IMG/VR virus record: IMGVR_UViG_3300017437_000024
Coordinates: 1 to 40,626 of that record
Length of the DNA: 40,626 nt
Direction: 5' to 3' (one strand)
Source of the DNA: a virus
The notes beneath the pieces are model-generated. The model was not told the DNA's origin. It ran no database searches and saw only the letters and a program-made list of their open reading frames with translations. Made by a program: the position numbers and the translations under genes. This document shows positions 33,006 through 39,639 of this stretch, piece after piece. The first letter of the stretch is position 1. Every line of letters starts with the position of its first letter.

Positions 33006-34532
33006 ATGCCAACATTTTTAACAAATTTACTAAAAAGATTTAGAGGACCGGTGGCTGGGATTTCTGGCTTACCTCAGCAAGGAGTGGCTTCACAGAATTT
33101 TCAAGTCGCTGGTCAAACTTTAAGACCAACGGCTCCGGCTCCGGCCGCAATACCGATCGGACAGCAGTTTGCACAACAAATTGCCTCTTTGCCGCAGGAG
33201 CAATTTTTAAGGGGTTTGGGTAGACAACCAACTATTCAAGGACAGATTAAAGCTGGGCCACCGGCTCCGACTGGGATTGTTTCACCAACTCAAGCAACAA
33301 CCCCCCCACCTCCCACAGCGGCTCTGGGTGGAACTCCACCAGTTGTGGGCGGAATATCCCCCGAAATGCAAGGACTAGCTTCAACTTTGGGAATAACAGG
33401 AACTCCACAAGAACAAGCGGCGGCCTTGCGTCAAGCTCTGGGTTTAGAAGAATCTCCTGAGCAGAAAACCCAGCGTGAGGCTCTGCAAACTTCTTTACAG
33501 CAACTTGTTACATTACAAAGCGAGTTGGCTAAGGCTCGTGCTCCACAGTCAACGATTACCGAATTAGACAAGGCTATTACTGAGCAACAACAGGCTTTAA
33601 AGAATTTAACTCCAGAGAAATTTTTACAAACACAGAGAGGTTTATTAGATGTAGGAATTAGTCAAACACAGTTACAAAGAGAGGTGGCGGCTAGACGAGA
33701 ACCAATTGCCGGTGCTTTATCGGATTTGATTATGTCTCGTTCAGTACTAGCTCAACAGCAACAGGCCCAAATTGAGGGCGTGCAATCTCAAATTGAAGCG
33801 GCCCGATCGCAGGCCGAGATTCAACAAGCTATTGCCGACTTGGTACCAAAGAAACAACTGCCGGCGGCTATTCAGACAGAGATATTTAAGAGAGCCTTGC
33901 CTAAAACCGAGGAAGAAAAGCTGGAAGCCCGATTAAAAGAGGCTCAAATTTCCAAGACAGAAGCTGATATACAAAAAATCCAAAACGATATTTCCTCCGG
34001 TGTTCTTAATGACGCTGAGATAGCAAGGATTGATCGCAGTCCTGAGGGTAAGAAATTACAAACTTTAAATGATCTCAAACGGTCAGCCCAAAAATATCTT
34101 AATTTGATAGAAGAATACGGATATCAAGCGGCTGGTATCGGTAGAACTTTAATTGAATCCGCTTATGCTGACTTTAAGATTAAACAGAAAGAAGCTGATA
34201 ATTTGGGTGCTTTGACTGGACCGGATGTGGCCATTCTTTCAGAAAGAGTTAAACCGCTAACAGGTCTTGCCGGTGCTGGTGCGGCCCTGATCGGGGGCGG
34301 CTCGGCCGGTGTCATTGAGGGAGTGCGTCAGATTATTAGAAATGTTGAAGAAGAAGGGCGTGATAAATTTGAATCTTTAAAGAGAAGAAATCCTAAATAT
34401 GGGGCTTCGGAATATGTCCAGGGTTTAGGTTCAGCCTTTGTAACTTTGAATGTCCGCCGATTGTCGGACGGCACGGAGGGAACTATTGAAGAAGATGAAT
34501 TTGATCCTGATCTTTATGAATTAGTAGAATAA
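33006..34532 (+). CDS. Internal virion (ejection) protein candidate, 508 aa
   Basis: A proline/glutamine-rich N-terminus, long coiled coils in the middle (QTSLQQLVTLQSELAKAR, AQIEGVQSQIEAARSQAEIQQ), and a Gly/Ala-rich hydrophobic segment (GLAGAGAALIGGGSAGVIEG). Podovirus ejection proteins have this mix. Together with the next gene it occupies the place of the P22/T7 internal proteins. No enzymatic motif. Confidence 0.55.
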   Translation: MPTFLTNLLKRFRGPVAGISGLPQQGVASQNFQVAGQTLRPTAPAPAAIPIGQQFAQQIASLPQEQFLRGLGRQPTIQGQIKAGPPAPTGIVSPTQATTPPPPTAALGGTPPVVGGISPEMQGLASTLGITGTPQEQAAALRQALGLEESPEQKTQREALQTSLQQLVTLQSELAKARAPQSTITELDKAITEQQQALKNLTPEKFLQTQRGLLDVGISQTQLQREVAARREPIAGALSDLIMSRSVLAQQQQAQIEGVQSQIEAARSQAEIQQAIADLVPKKQLPAAIQTEIFKRALPKTEEEKLEARLKEAQISKTEADIQKIQNDISSGVLNDAEIARIDRSPEGKKLQTLNDLKRSAQKYLNLIEEYGYQAAGIGRTLIESAYADFKIKQKEADNLGALTGPDVAILSERVKPLTGLAGAGAALIGGGSAGVIEGVRQIIRNVEEEGRDKFESLKRRNPKYGASEYVQGLGSAFVTLNVRRLSDGTEGTIEEDEFDPDLYELVE

Positions 34533-34533
34533 T

Positions 34534-36084
34534 ATGCCATTTATACCAAAAGCAGGACAGCTTAAAGGAGGCGTGCCGAAGCAAGCCGGAAGCTCTTTTT
34601 TTGAGAGATTACGGCTTGGCTTTGGCACGTCCCAGGAACAAGCTACAAGAGTTGAACCTAAGGGCTTTTTAGCAGGCGGCATATCGGAGATTCCTAAGGA
34701 TATAGCTGATATTATCGGACCCTCTTTAAGAACGGCGGGCTTGATTGGTGGTGGTATTGCCGGAGTGGCCGGAGGTTTGGCGGGATCGGTGGGTGGTGCG
34801 GCGGCTGGAGCCGGTGCCGGCGAATTTTTAAGACAAAGAATTGGTGAATTGATAGGTGTTCAAAAAGAGGGTGCTGGAGCGAAGTTTAGAAAAATTGGGG
34901 AGGAAGCCATTGCCGGTGGGTTAGCAGAGTTGGGGGGCATCGGCGTTTCTAAGGTTTTAGGACCAGCCTTAAAGTTTTTGGGTAGAAAATTAGCTCCAGT
35001 GGGTAGATTTAGCGGTGAAGCTGGTAAAAGTATATTGAGAGCGACAACCGGCGGTGTACCGGAAAAAGCCATTGAGCAGGCCGCTAAGTTTCCTAAAGCT
35101 GTTAGAGCCGGCTTTAAGCCAGGAGTCACAGCTAAGACAATTAGAGAAGAAACGCTTGGAGCTTTTAATCAATACAATAAGATCACAAAGACAGTTTTTA
35201 GGGAGGGTATAGATAAAATTGCGGAGAATGTCCCAAAAAAGTTGGTAGTGCCGGTTGTTGCAAAAAAGGAATTTGGAAAGTTGGTTGACGACTTTGTTAA
35301 AACCGCAAAGGAATTTCGGGTTACTTTTAAGGGTAATAAGATATCCGGCTTCCCCGTAAAAATGGACGTTGGAGCTAGGTCTAACATTAAAAAAGCGTTT
35401 GTTCTGTTAAAAAGACATAAAGATTTTAGTACTCGTGGTATTCAGAATTTAGCTGAGGATATTCAGTCTTTGATTAAATTTGAGAGGACGGTGCCGGTAG
35501 GTGGTGCCAAAGTGGCCGGACAGAGTCCTGTGCTTTTTCGGGCTTCGGCCAAGCTATCGGATTTCATTAGAAAACAATATCCGGTTTTAGGAGAGTTGAG
35601 AACAGAGTTTGCCAAGCGTTCAAGGATAATAAAAAATGCTAATCGTCTTTTGAATGCGGCAAAAAAAGACGATCCGATAGCCGTCAGAACTTCTGTTCAA
35701 AAATTAAGCAATATATTTAAGGAAGATAACGATATTTATTTGCAGGTTCTGAGAGAACTAGAAAAAGCTACTGGCAAAAAGATATTAAGCAAATTAGCTG
35801 GCACGGAATTTCAAAGGATTGCTCCAAGGTTTGTGCCCACAGCTTTAACTTTGGGTGCTATCGGTGGCGTTGGAATCTTTGCTCAAAACCCCCTTTTACT
35901 ACTTCTTTTACCATTGTTATCACCTAGAGCAGTAGGTGGCTTGGTTACTCGTGGAGCACAGGCCGTGGGTGTTGGAGCGGCCGGAACTAGAGTGGCGGCT
36001 CCCGCCGGAAAACAAGCCCTTATTCTTTTGGCTAATCAATTACTTAGAAATCGTGGGTCAGAAAACAATGCTCCAAACCCATAA
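34534..36084 (+). CDS. Internal virion (ejection) protein candidate with glycine zipper, 516 aa
   Basis: Residues about 65-100 are a long Gly/Ala zipper (GGGIAGVAGG, GGAAAGAGAG), followed by amphipathic helices, and near the C-terminus lies a second hydrophobic stretch (AQNPLLLLLLPLLSPRAVGG). Such membrane-penetrating segments suit proteins that form a channel in the host envelope for DNA entry. The function is inferred from composition and place. Confidence 0.55.
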   Translation: MPFIPKAGQLKGGVPKQAGSSFFERLRLGFGTSQEQATRVEPKGFLAGGISEIPKDIADIIGPSLRTAGLIGGGIAGVAGGLAGSVGGAAAGAGAGEFLRQRIGELIGVQKEGAGAKFRKIGEEAIAGGLAELGGIGVSKVLGPALKFLGRKLAPVGRFSGEAGKSILRATTGGVPEKAIEQAAKFPKAVRAGFKPGVTAKTIREETLGAFNQYNKITKTVFREGIDKIAENVPKKLVVPVVAKKEFGKLVDDFVKTAKEFRVTFKGNKISGFPVKMDVGARSNIKKAFVLLKRHKDFSTRGIQNLAEDIQSLIKFERTVPVGGAKVAGQSPVLFRASAKLSDFIRKQYPVLGELRTEFAKRSRIIKNANRLLNAAKKDDPIAVRTSVQKLSNIFKEDNDIYLQVLRELEKATGKKILSKLAGTEFQRIAPRFVPTALTLGAIGGVGIFAQNPLLLLLLPLLSPRAVGGLVTRGAQAVGVGAAGTRVAAPAGKQALILLANQLLRNRGSENNAPNP

Positions 36085-36208
36085 AACAAAGAAAATAACG
36101 GCAAAGACACGAGTATCACGAAGCTCGCTAGTTGCCGCTTTTAACCTCATTTCCAGGTCTATTTTGTTAGCTATATCCCTCATAACCGGTTATAATAATA
36201 TAAAATGA
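36068..36208 (+). CDS. Small basic membrane protein, 46 aa
   Basis: A basic N-terminus (HKTKKITAKTRVSRSS) followed by one hydrophobic segment (LVAAFNLISRSILLAISLITG). It overlaps the previous gene by 17 bases and the next by 4 bases. First gene of the lysis group; could be a holin-like or antiholin peptide. ATG 36068 was chosen because the longer frame lies inside the previous gene. Confidence 0.5.
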   Translation: MLQTHKTKKITAKTRVSRSSLVAAFNLISRSILLAISLITGYNNIK

Positions 36209-36435
36209 CAAAAAAAGCAAATATGCAAGAGCAAACCCAGTTACAAGTCCAAATTGCCGTCTTAAAAGAGCAGGTTGATAATATCTGCGAAAGATTAGAG
36301 TTAATTGAGAAAAATCATCTTCCGCACCTTCAACAGGACATGCAAAGCGTTAAATTGCACCTAGCTTATTATTCCGGCGGTTTGGCCGTCTTTTTTGTTG
36401 CCATAGAGTTGGCGTTTAAGTTCTTTTTGAAATGA
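36205..36435 (+). CDS. XhlA-like holin accessory protein, 76 aa
   Basis: Residues about 8-50 form a coiled coil (LQVQIAVLKEQVDNICERLELIEKNHL), and the C-terminal 20 residues a transmembrane helix (GGLAVFFVAIELAFKFFL). This topology matches XhlA-type proteins that act with a holin and endolysin. It overlaps both neighbours. TATAAT (36191-36196) lies 8 bases before the start and may drive a short transcript. Confidence 0.7.
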   Translation: MTKKANMQEQTQLQVQIAVLKEQVDNICERLELIEKNHLPHLQQDMQSVKLHLAYYSGGLAVFFVAIELAFKFFLK

Positions 36436-36992
36436 AACTGGAGCTTTACTTGCCGACTAAGCCCTATCAAGTTACCCAAAAATGGGGTGTTAAAAATCCT
36501 ATTTATAAAAAGAATGGTATAAACATGGATCGTCATAACGGAGAGGATTATCTATTAGGTAACGGCAAGCTTCTCTGTTGGCCGCAAAGATACAGAATAA
36601 TTGCCGTGGGTTATGATCCAAGGGGAGCCGGCTATTATGTCATGGGCCAATCCGTTGATCGTTGGGAAATTGAAGGAAGCGAATGCTACGACCAAGTTAT
36701 TTTTATGCACCTAGATCAACCAGTTACTTGGAAATTGGGCGACATCGCTGAAATAGGAGATATTGTGGGTATCCCAGATAACACCGGCTTTAGTACCGGA
36801 CCACATACCCACGAAGGACATTATCGGGTTACTGAAGTCGGGAGCCGATTAGACAGCAATAGTGCCAATGATAGTTACGATCATAGTAAATATCATGTAT
36901 CTTTTTTTGCTCAAGACCAGAAAACCGTCATATCTCTTTTATCAAAATTGGTGGAGTTTTACAAGCAGGTTCTGGGTCTTTTGAGGGGTTGA
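36432..36992 (+). CDS. M23 family endolysin (peptidoglycan endopeptidase)
   Basis: 186 residues. H35-x-x-x-D39 in HNGEDY and H125-x-H127 in GPHTHEGHY are the LytM/M23 zinc ligands, and MHLDQP is the central motif. It would cut peptide cross-links of peptidoglycan. No signal peptide is evident, so release through a holin is expected, in keeping with the neighbouring membrane genes. The last 20 residues form a helix (LLSKLVEFYKQVLGLL) that could bind membrane or partner. Confidence 0.88.
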   Translation: MKLELYLPTKPYQVTQKWGVKNPIYKKNGINMDRHNGEDYLLGNGKLLCWPQRYRIIAVGYDPRGAGYYVMGQSVDRWEIEGSECYDQVIFMHLDQPVTWKLGDIAEIGDIVGIPDNTGFSTGPHTHEGHYRVTEVGSRLDSNSANDSYDHSKYHVSFFAQDQKTVISLLSKLVEFYKQVLGLLRG

Positions 36993-36993
36993 T

Positions 36994-37022
36994 TTGTTAT
37001 ACAATTATATTTAGGGCATAAT
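36994..37022 (+). promoter_or_regulatory. Promoter for the HNH gene in the lysis module, predicted leaderless
   Basis: TTGTTA (36994-36999), 17-base spacer, CATAAT (37017-37022), ending 6 bases before ATG 37029. Confidence 0.5.
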
Positions 37023-37028
37023 AATTTT

Positions 37029-37442
37029 ATGCCATATAAAGACTTAGAAAAAAGGAGAGTCTCTGCAAGAAAAACATATTATAAACACAGAGAACAACGT
37101 TTAAAGGATATGAAATTATTTAGATTAAAAAATCCTAATTATGATAAAGAGTATAAAAAAGGTAATGAAAAATTTTTAGAATATAGAAGAAATTATTATT
37201 ACAGAAATATAGAAAAAAGCAGAGCTAGATATATATTAAATAACATGATTGATTCAAAAAAAATGATAAGAGGAAGTTGTAGTATTTGTCAATTACCTAA
37301 CGCAGAAGCTCATCATACTGATTATTCTAAGCCCTTAAAAGTTATTTGGTTTTGTAGAAATCATCACTTGGAACTACATAGGAATGGTATAATTAAAACA
37401 TGCCTCAGTCGGGGCGTAAAAAGAGTAGCAAAGCTAGCGTAG
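37029..37442 (+). CDS. HNH endonuclease in the lysis module
   Basis: 137 residues. The basic N-terminal half carries K/R/Y-rich helices (YKHREQRLKDMK, YRRNYYYRNIEKSRARY) for DNA contact. The C-terminal half has CSICQ, HHTDYSKPLKVIWFCRNHHLELH, the well-known small HNH fold. It lies between the endolysin and a holin-like gene, so it appears inserted. Its stop falls in the AGCT-type intergenic repeat. Confidence 0.8.
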   Translation: MPYKDLEKRRVSARKTYYKHREQRLKDMKLFRLKNPNYDKEYKKGNEKFLEYRRNYYYRNIEKSRARYILNNMIDSKKMIRGSCSICQLPNAEAHHTDYSKPLKVIWFCRNHHLELHRNGIIKTCLSRGVKRVAKLA

Positions 37443-37456
37443 CTGAGCAAAGCTAA
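37435..37456 (+). repeat. Intergenic repeat copy A (AGCT type)
   Basis: TAGCGTAGCTGAGCAAAG plus CTAA. The same 18-mer occurs at 38113-38130. Both copies overlap the stop codon of the upstream gene. A weaker relative is TTAGCTGAGCTAA at 15153-15165. Confidence 0.7.
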
Positions 37457-37477
37457 GCTAAAGCTATAAAATTAAAA

Positions 37478-37663
37478 ATGAATCATTTTAGTTGGAAGGC
37501 GTCGTTAATAAAGGGCGTAAAATATATTGTTCTTTTCGGTCTGCCGGTCTTGGTAGATCAGTTTGTTGTGGCCTATCCGGTCTGGGCACAGCTAACAGTA
37601 GGCGGTCTTTTGACAATGAGCGTCAACTGGTTAAAAGTTTTCGTTGGTCTTAGGCTTCCTTAG
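37478..37663 (+). CDS. Holin-like protein with two membrane segments, 61 aa
   Basis: Two hydrophobic segments (VKYIVLFGLPVLVDQFVV, WAQLTVGGLLTMSVNWLKVFV) with a short turn, like small phage holins. It sits between the endolysin and transglycosylase genes. Which of the three membrane proteins is the lethal holin is unknown. Confidence 0.6.
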   Translation: MNHFSWKASLIKGVKYIVLFGLPVLVDQFVVAYPVWAQLTVGGLLTMSVNWLKVFVGLRLP

Positions 37664-37683
37664 CTTTAGTTCGTTTCAAACTT

Positions 37684-38115
37684 ATGAGCCAGAGATACAA
37701 GATTCTATTCAGAATCGTGATTTTTACGCTTATTTGGTTCGTGGGCGTGCTTTTTATGAGGACAGGCCGCACCATACCCCTTATTCCTGATAAAAGCCCG
37801 CCAGTTGTTGAATTAGAGCCGGTTACGGCCAATCCAAAGCCGGAGATACCGCCCATTTTGACTAAAATAGCTCTTTGTGAGTCCGGCAACAGCCACTTTG
37901 ACGCTAATGGGGTTAAAAGGGGCAAGGTGAATCCTCTTGATATTGGACGATTTCAAATTAACCTCTTTTACCACGAGGCCCAGGCCAAGGAGATGGGACT
38001 TGACTTGTTTGATGAAAATGATAATGAAGAATATGCGTTATATCTTTATGAGAAACAGGGCACTCGGCCTTGGAATCCCAGCCGACACTGTTGGGAGCAA
38101 AGCCAGCAAGGTTAG
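37684..38115 (+). CDS. Membrane-anchored transglycosylase-like lysin, 143 aa
   Basis: An N-terminal transmembrane/signal anchor (ILFRIVIFTLIWFVGVLFM) and a Pro-rich linker lead to a lysozyme-like domain: ALCESGNSHFDANGVKRG with catalytic E66, DIGRFQIN, ALYLYEKQGTRPWNPSRHCW. The domain resembles small SLT-type enzymes found in many Patescibacteria genomes and phages. It would cleave glycan strands from the periplasmic side without a holin. A second, complementary wall enzyme to the M23 peptidase. Confidence 0.8.
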   Translation: MSQRYKILFRIVIFTLIWFVGVLFMRTGRTIPLIPDKSPPVVELEPVTANPKPEIPPILTKIALCESGNSHFDANGVKRGKVNPLDIGRFQINLFYHEAQAKEMGLDLFDENDNEEYALYLYEKQGTRPWNPSRHCWEQSQQG

Positions 38116-38134
38116 CGTAGCTGAGCAAAGTTAA
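38113..38134 (+). repeat. Intergenic repeat copy B (AGCT type)
   Basis: TAGCGTAGCTGAGCAAAG followed by TTAA, then AAAGGTCG before the acidic-protein gene. It matches copy A over 18 bases and again overlaps a TAG stop. Confidence 0.7.
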
Positions 38135-38158
38135 AGGTCGTCAATTAGATAATAAAAA

Positions 38159-38278
38159 ATGACCAAACAAGACATCGTTGAAGACGGAGATGAATTTATA
38201 GAAGAATCGGATGAAGATACTGACTTGGATAGCGATTTAGATGAGGAAAATGAAGAAGATTTGGAGGACGAGTATTGA
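38159..38278 (+). CDS. Very acidic small protein, 39 aa
   Basis: About half of the residues are D or E, almost none basic. Such proteins can mimic DNA or bind basic partners. AAAGGTCG lies 18-26 bases before the start and there is no Shine-Dalgarno. The stop overlaps the -35 of the following promoter. Confidence 0.45.
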   Translation: MTKQDIVEDGDEFIEESDEDTDLDSDLDEENEEDLEDEY

Positions 38279-38301
38279 CTTGGTTAGATAATCGTTATAT
38301 T
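38275..38301 (+). promoter_or_regulatory. Promoter of small RNA 1
   Basis: TTGACT (38275-38280), 15-base spacer, TATATT (38296-38301). A short spacer makes it suboptimal. Confidence 0.45.
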
Positions 38302-38305
38302 CTAG

Positions 38306-38390
38306 GGATGGAGTAAATCCTTAGAAAACAAACTGACCTTACGAGTTTGTCCCGCCGATATGCAATTAGCTAGGCGGGTTTTTGGTTTTT
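38306..38390 (+). ncRNA. Candidate structured small RNA 1
   Basis: About 85 bases between a promoter and a terminator with no reading frame. Hairpin GGAT/ATCC (38306-38320), hairpin ACAAACT/AGTTTGT (38328-38350), then terminator CCCGCC/GGCGGG (38351-38378) with TTTTTGGTTTTT. No known family recognised. Confidence 0.5.
38351..38390 (+). terminator. Rho-independent terminator of small RNA 1
   Basis: CCCGCC (38351-38356) pairs with GGCGGG (38373-38378) over a 16-base loop, followed by a U-rich run. Confidence 0.75.
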
Positions 38391-38439
38391 AGGTTATCAA
38401 GGATTCCATCCACCTCACGTAGATGATTCTTTAATTATG

Positions 38440-38448
38440 TGCTATATT
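38440..38448 (+). promoter_or_regulatory. Extended -10 promoter of small RNA 2
   Basis: TG-C-TATATT; no clear -35. A transcript would begin near 38455. Confidence 0.4.
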
Positions 38449-38454
38449 ATGTGA

Positions 38455-38551
38455 ACCGCAAGGGGCTTTTTGTTGAAAATGTCCGGTTGGCTCCGGCTGG
38501 CCAGAACACTATTAAATAGAAGGCTAAGTGCCGCCGATCAAGGCGGCATTT
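38455..38551 (+). ncRNA. Candidate small transcript 2 (RNA or leader peptide)
   Basis: Between an extended -10 and a GC-rich hairpin. ACCG/CGGT and TGGC/GCCA helices are possible. Two tiny frames exist: GTG 38451-38519 (22 residues, NRKGLFVENVRLAP core) and ATG 38479-38553 (24 residues, basic). Either a short RNA or a peptide gene. Confidence 0.35.
38526..38551 (+). terminator. Hairpin terminator-like structure
   Basis: AAGTGCCGCC (38526-38535) pairs with GGCGGCATTT (38542-38551) with one G-U pair and loop GATCAA. The U-tract is weak. The next promoter (38551-38559) starts at its foot. Confidence 0.5.
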
Positions 38552-38559
38552 GATATAAT
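38551..38559 (+). promoter_or_regulatory. Extended -10 promoter of the 38.6-39.0 kb operon
   Basis: TG-A-TATAAT, with a leader of about 18 bases and the Shine-Dalgarno GAGGAG before ATG 38584. Confidence 0.55.
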
Positions 38560-38583
38560 TAAGATAGCTCTTGAGGAGTAACC

Positions 38584-38694
38584 ATGTTCGGAATGAACAA
38601 TCTCATCAAAGATTTTATTCTTGGTTGTTTGAAAATAATAGCCATCTTTACCATCATTTCTATTTTGATTGTTCTGGTCATTAAGTATCTGTGA
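38584..38694 (+). CDS. Single-span membrane peptide, 36 aa
   Basis: Strong Shine-Dalgarno GAGGAG. N-terminus MFGMNNLIKDF, then one long hydrophobic helix (ILGCLKIIAIFTIISILIV). Resembles small phage membrane peptides that alter host membrane proteins or aid lysis. Function unknown. Confidence 0.55.
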   Translation: MFGMNNLIKDFILGCLKIIAIFTIISILIVLVIKYL

Positions 38695-38706
38695 GAGGAG
38701 GATGAA

Positions 38707-38874
38707 ATGAAAAAGAAAGACAAAGTAAAAGCCGCCGGTCCGGCCATTATCTACTGTTCTAAATGTAAAGACCCGATTCTTCCGAAAGATGAGCGAGATC
38801 AAATTGGAAAGAAGGTTGTCTGTGGTCAATGCTATCTTGACCGGGAAGAAAAACAGGAAGGAAATAAGCAATGA
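38707..38874 (+). CDS. Zinc-ribbon protein, 55 aa
   Basis: Shine-Dalgarno GAGGAGG upstream. A lysine-rich N-terminus, CSKC and CGQC pairs 19 residues apart, and a charged tail. Typical two-knuckle zinc ribbon. Stop overlaps the next start. Confidence 0.6.
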   Translation: MKKKDKVKAAGPAIIYCSKCKDPILPKDERDQIGKKVVCGQCYLDREEKQEGNKQ

Positions 38875-39005
38875 ACAAAGACAAAACCCCTGTTTTACGC
38901 AATGGTGCGAAATGCCGAAAGTGCGGCGAAAAAAAAGAGTGGTTTCATAAAATTGGATATGTAGTGTGCGGTAAGTGCGGAAAGATTAAGACTTCCAATA
39001 AATAG
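38871..39005 (+). CDS. Zinc-ribbon protein, 44 aa
   Basis: CRKC and CGKC pairs 14 residues apart, basic tail. ATGA overlap with the upstream gene; paralogue-like to it. Its TAG stop touches the following hairpin. Confidence 0.6.
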   Translation: MNKDKTPVLRNGAKCRKCGEKKEWFHKIGYVVCGKCGKIKTSNK

Positions 39006-39024
39006 CCCCGACTTTGATCGGGGC
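39005..39024 (+). terminator. Hairpin (terminator-like) before the tRNA-like element
   Basis: GCCCCGA (39005-39011), loop CTTTGA, TCGGGGC (39018-39024). No U-tract follows on the + strand; it may be a processing or bidirectional signal. Confidence 0.5.
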
Positions 39025-39031
39025 AAATCAT

Positions 39032-39115
39032 GGCGTGGTAAACCGGTAAAGATTCGGACCTGCCTGTAGAGCAGGTGGCCCTCGGCCTAGCTAGGAGCAT
39101 TACCTAGACACGCCA
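39032..39115 (+). tRNA. tRNA-Tyr(GTA)-like cloverleaf with unusual D and T arms
   Basis: 84 bases in class II tRNA geometry. Acceptor GGCGTG (39032-39037) pairs with CACGCC (39109-39114), with one mismatch at the seventh pair. T8-A9 are present. The anticodon stem CCTGC/GCAGG holds the 7-base loop CTGTAGA (U33, GTA). Variable arm GGCC-CTC-GGCC. T stem CTAGG/CCTAG with a 7-base loop AGCATTA that keeps C56 but lacks T54-T55 and A58. A73 follows; no CCA. The D stem (CCG/CGG) is shifted by two bases. Either a degenerate phage tRNA-Tyr or a tRNA-like RNA. The minus strand fits less well. Confidence 0.45.
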
Positions 39116-39121
39116 CAAAAG

Positions 39122-39167
39122 TTATCCACAACCCCCTATTTGCTATTCTTGAAGTTTATTTTATAAT
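39122..39167 (+). promoter_or_regulatory. DnaA-box-linked promoter of the structured RNA region
   Basis: TTATCCACA (39122-39130), TTGCTA (39140-39145), 16-base spacer, TATAAT (39162-39167). Box-to-minus-10 distance is 40 bases. Confidence 0.65.
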
Positions 39168-39173
39168 TAAATT

Positions 39174-39356
39174 AAAGTTTCGGTTGGTTAGGACAACGGG
39201 AACGGAAAGTCCGCCTGTCCTAACAAGGCGGGCTTTCTGTTTAGTGGTCAAGGGGTAAGCGATTAAGACCTTAAATTAAATCGCAGGTTGGACCGTCCCG
39301 AAAGCGGGGAAACTTCGGGGTAACTCAAAACTGAAAAAGGGGGGTAGGGGGGTTAG
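39174..39356 (+). ncRNA. Structured RNA with alternative helices
   Basis: Helix A: GTTAGGACA (39187-39195) with TGTCCTAAC (39216-39224). Helix B: GAAAGTCCGCC (39205-39215) with GGCGGGCTTTC (39227-39237), 11 pairs with one U-G. A and B interleave, so they exclude each other or form a pseudoknot. Downstream are GCGATT/AATCGC (39259-39284) and CCCG-AAAG-CGGG helices, then G-rich runs. There is no gene in 39006-39396. No known riboswitch or RNase P/tmRNA signature is complete. Confidence 0.5.
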
Positions 39357-39396
39357 TCAGGTAATCTAAAACTGTCTGTTAACGTTAAAAGTTAGT

Positions 39397-39639
39397 ATGA
39401 ATAATTTAGAGATTAAGTTAAACGAATTACAAGAAAAAACTAAACATTGGTCAAATTATTGGGATATTGATTTTCCTTTGGATAGAGAGTTTAGATTGTC
39501 CGCTAGTTTGAAATTTGACAAAAAGAAAAAAATTAATAATTTAATTTGTATTTGTGTTTATTGTGGATCTGAAGTTAAAAGAAGGCTTTTTAATAGAAAG
39601 GCCGTTTGTTTTAATTGTAAACATGGAAAATCTTTGTGA
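39397..39639 (+). CDS. Zinc-ribbon protein, 80 aa
   Basis: The N-terminal half is a charged helical region with W residues (KTKHWSNYWDIDF), and the C-terminal half has CVYC and CFNC, a zinc ribbon. It lies downstream of the structured RNA, which could form its long 5' leader. Confidence 0.6.
   Translation: MNNLEIKLNELQEKTKHWSNYWDIDFPLDREFRLSASLKFDKKKKINNLICICVYCGSEVKRRLFNRKAVCFNCKHGKSL

Noticed and set aside
39032-39115. A tRNA on the minus strand at this locus
   Set aside because: The minus-strand anticodon loop would lack U33 and its T arm does not pair, so the + strand fits better.
39204-39213. GGAAAGTCC in the structured RNA resembles the 5' conserved region of RNase P RNA
   Set aside because: The matching 3' conserved region (ACAGAA...GGCTTA) and the overall size are absent.
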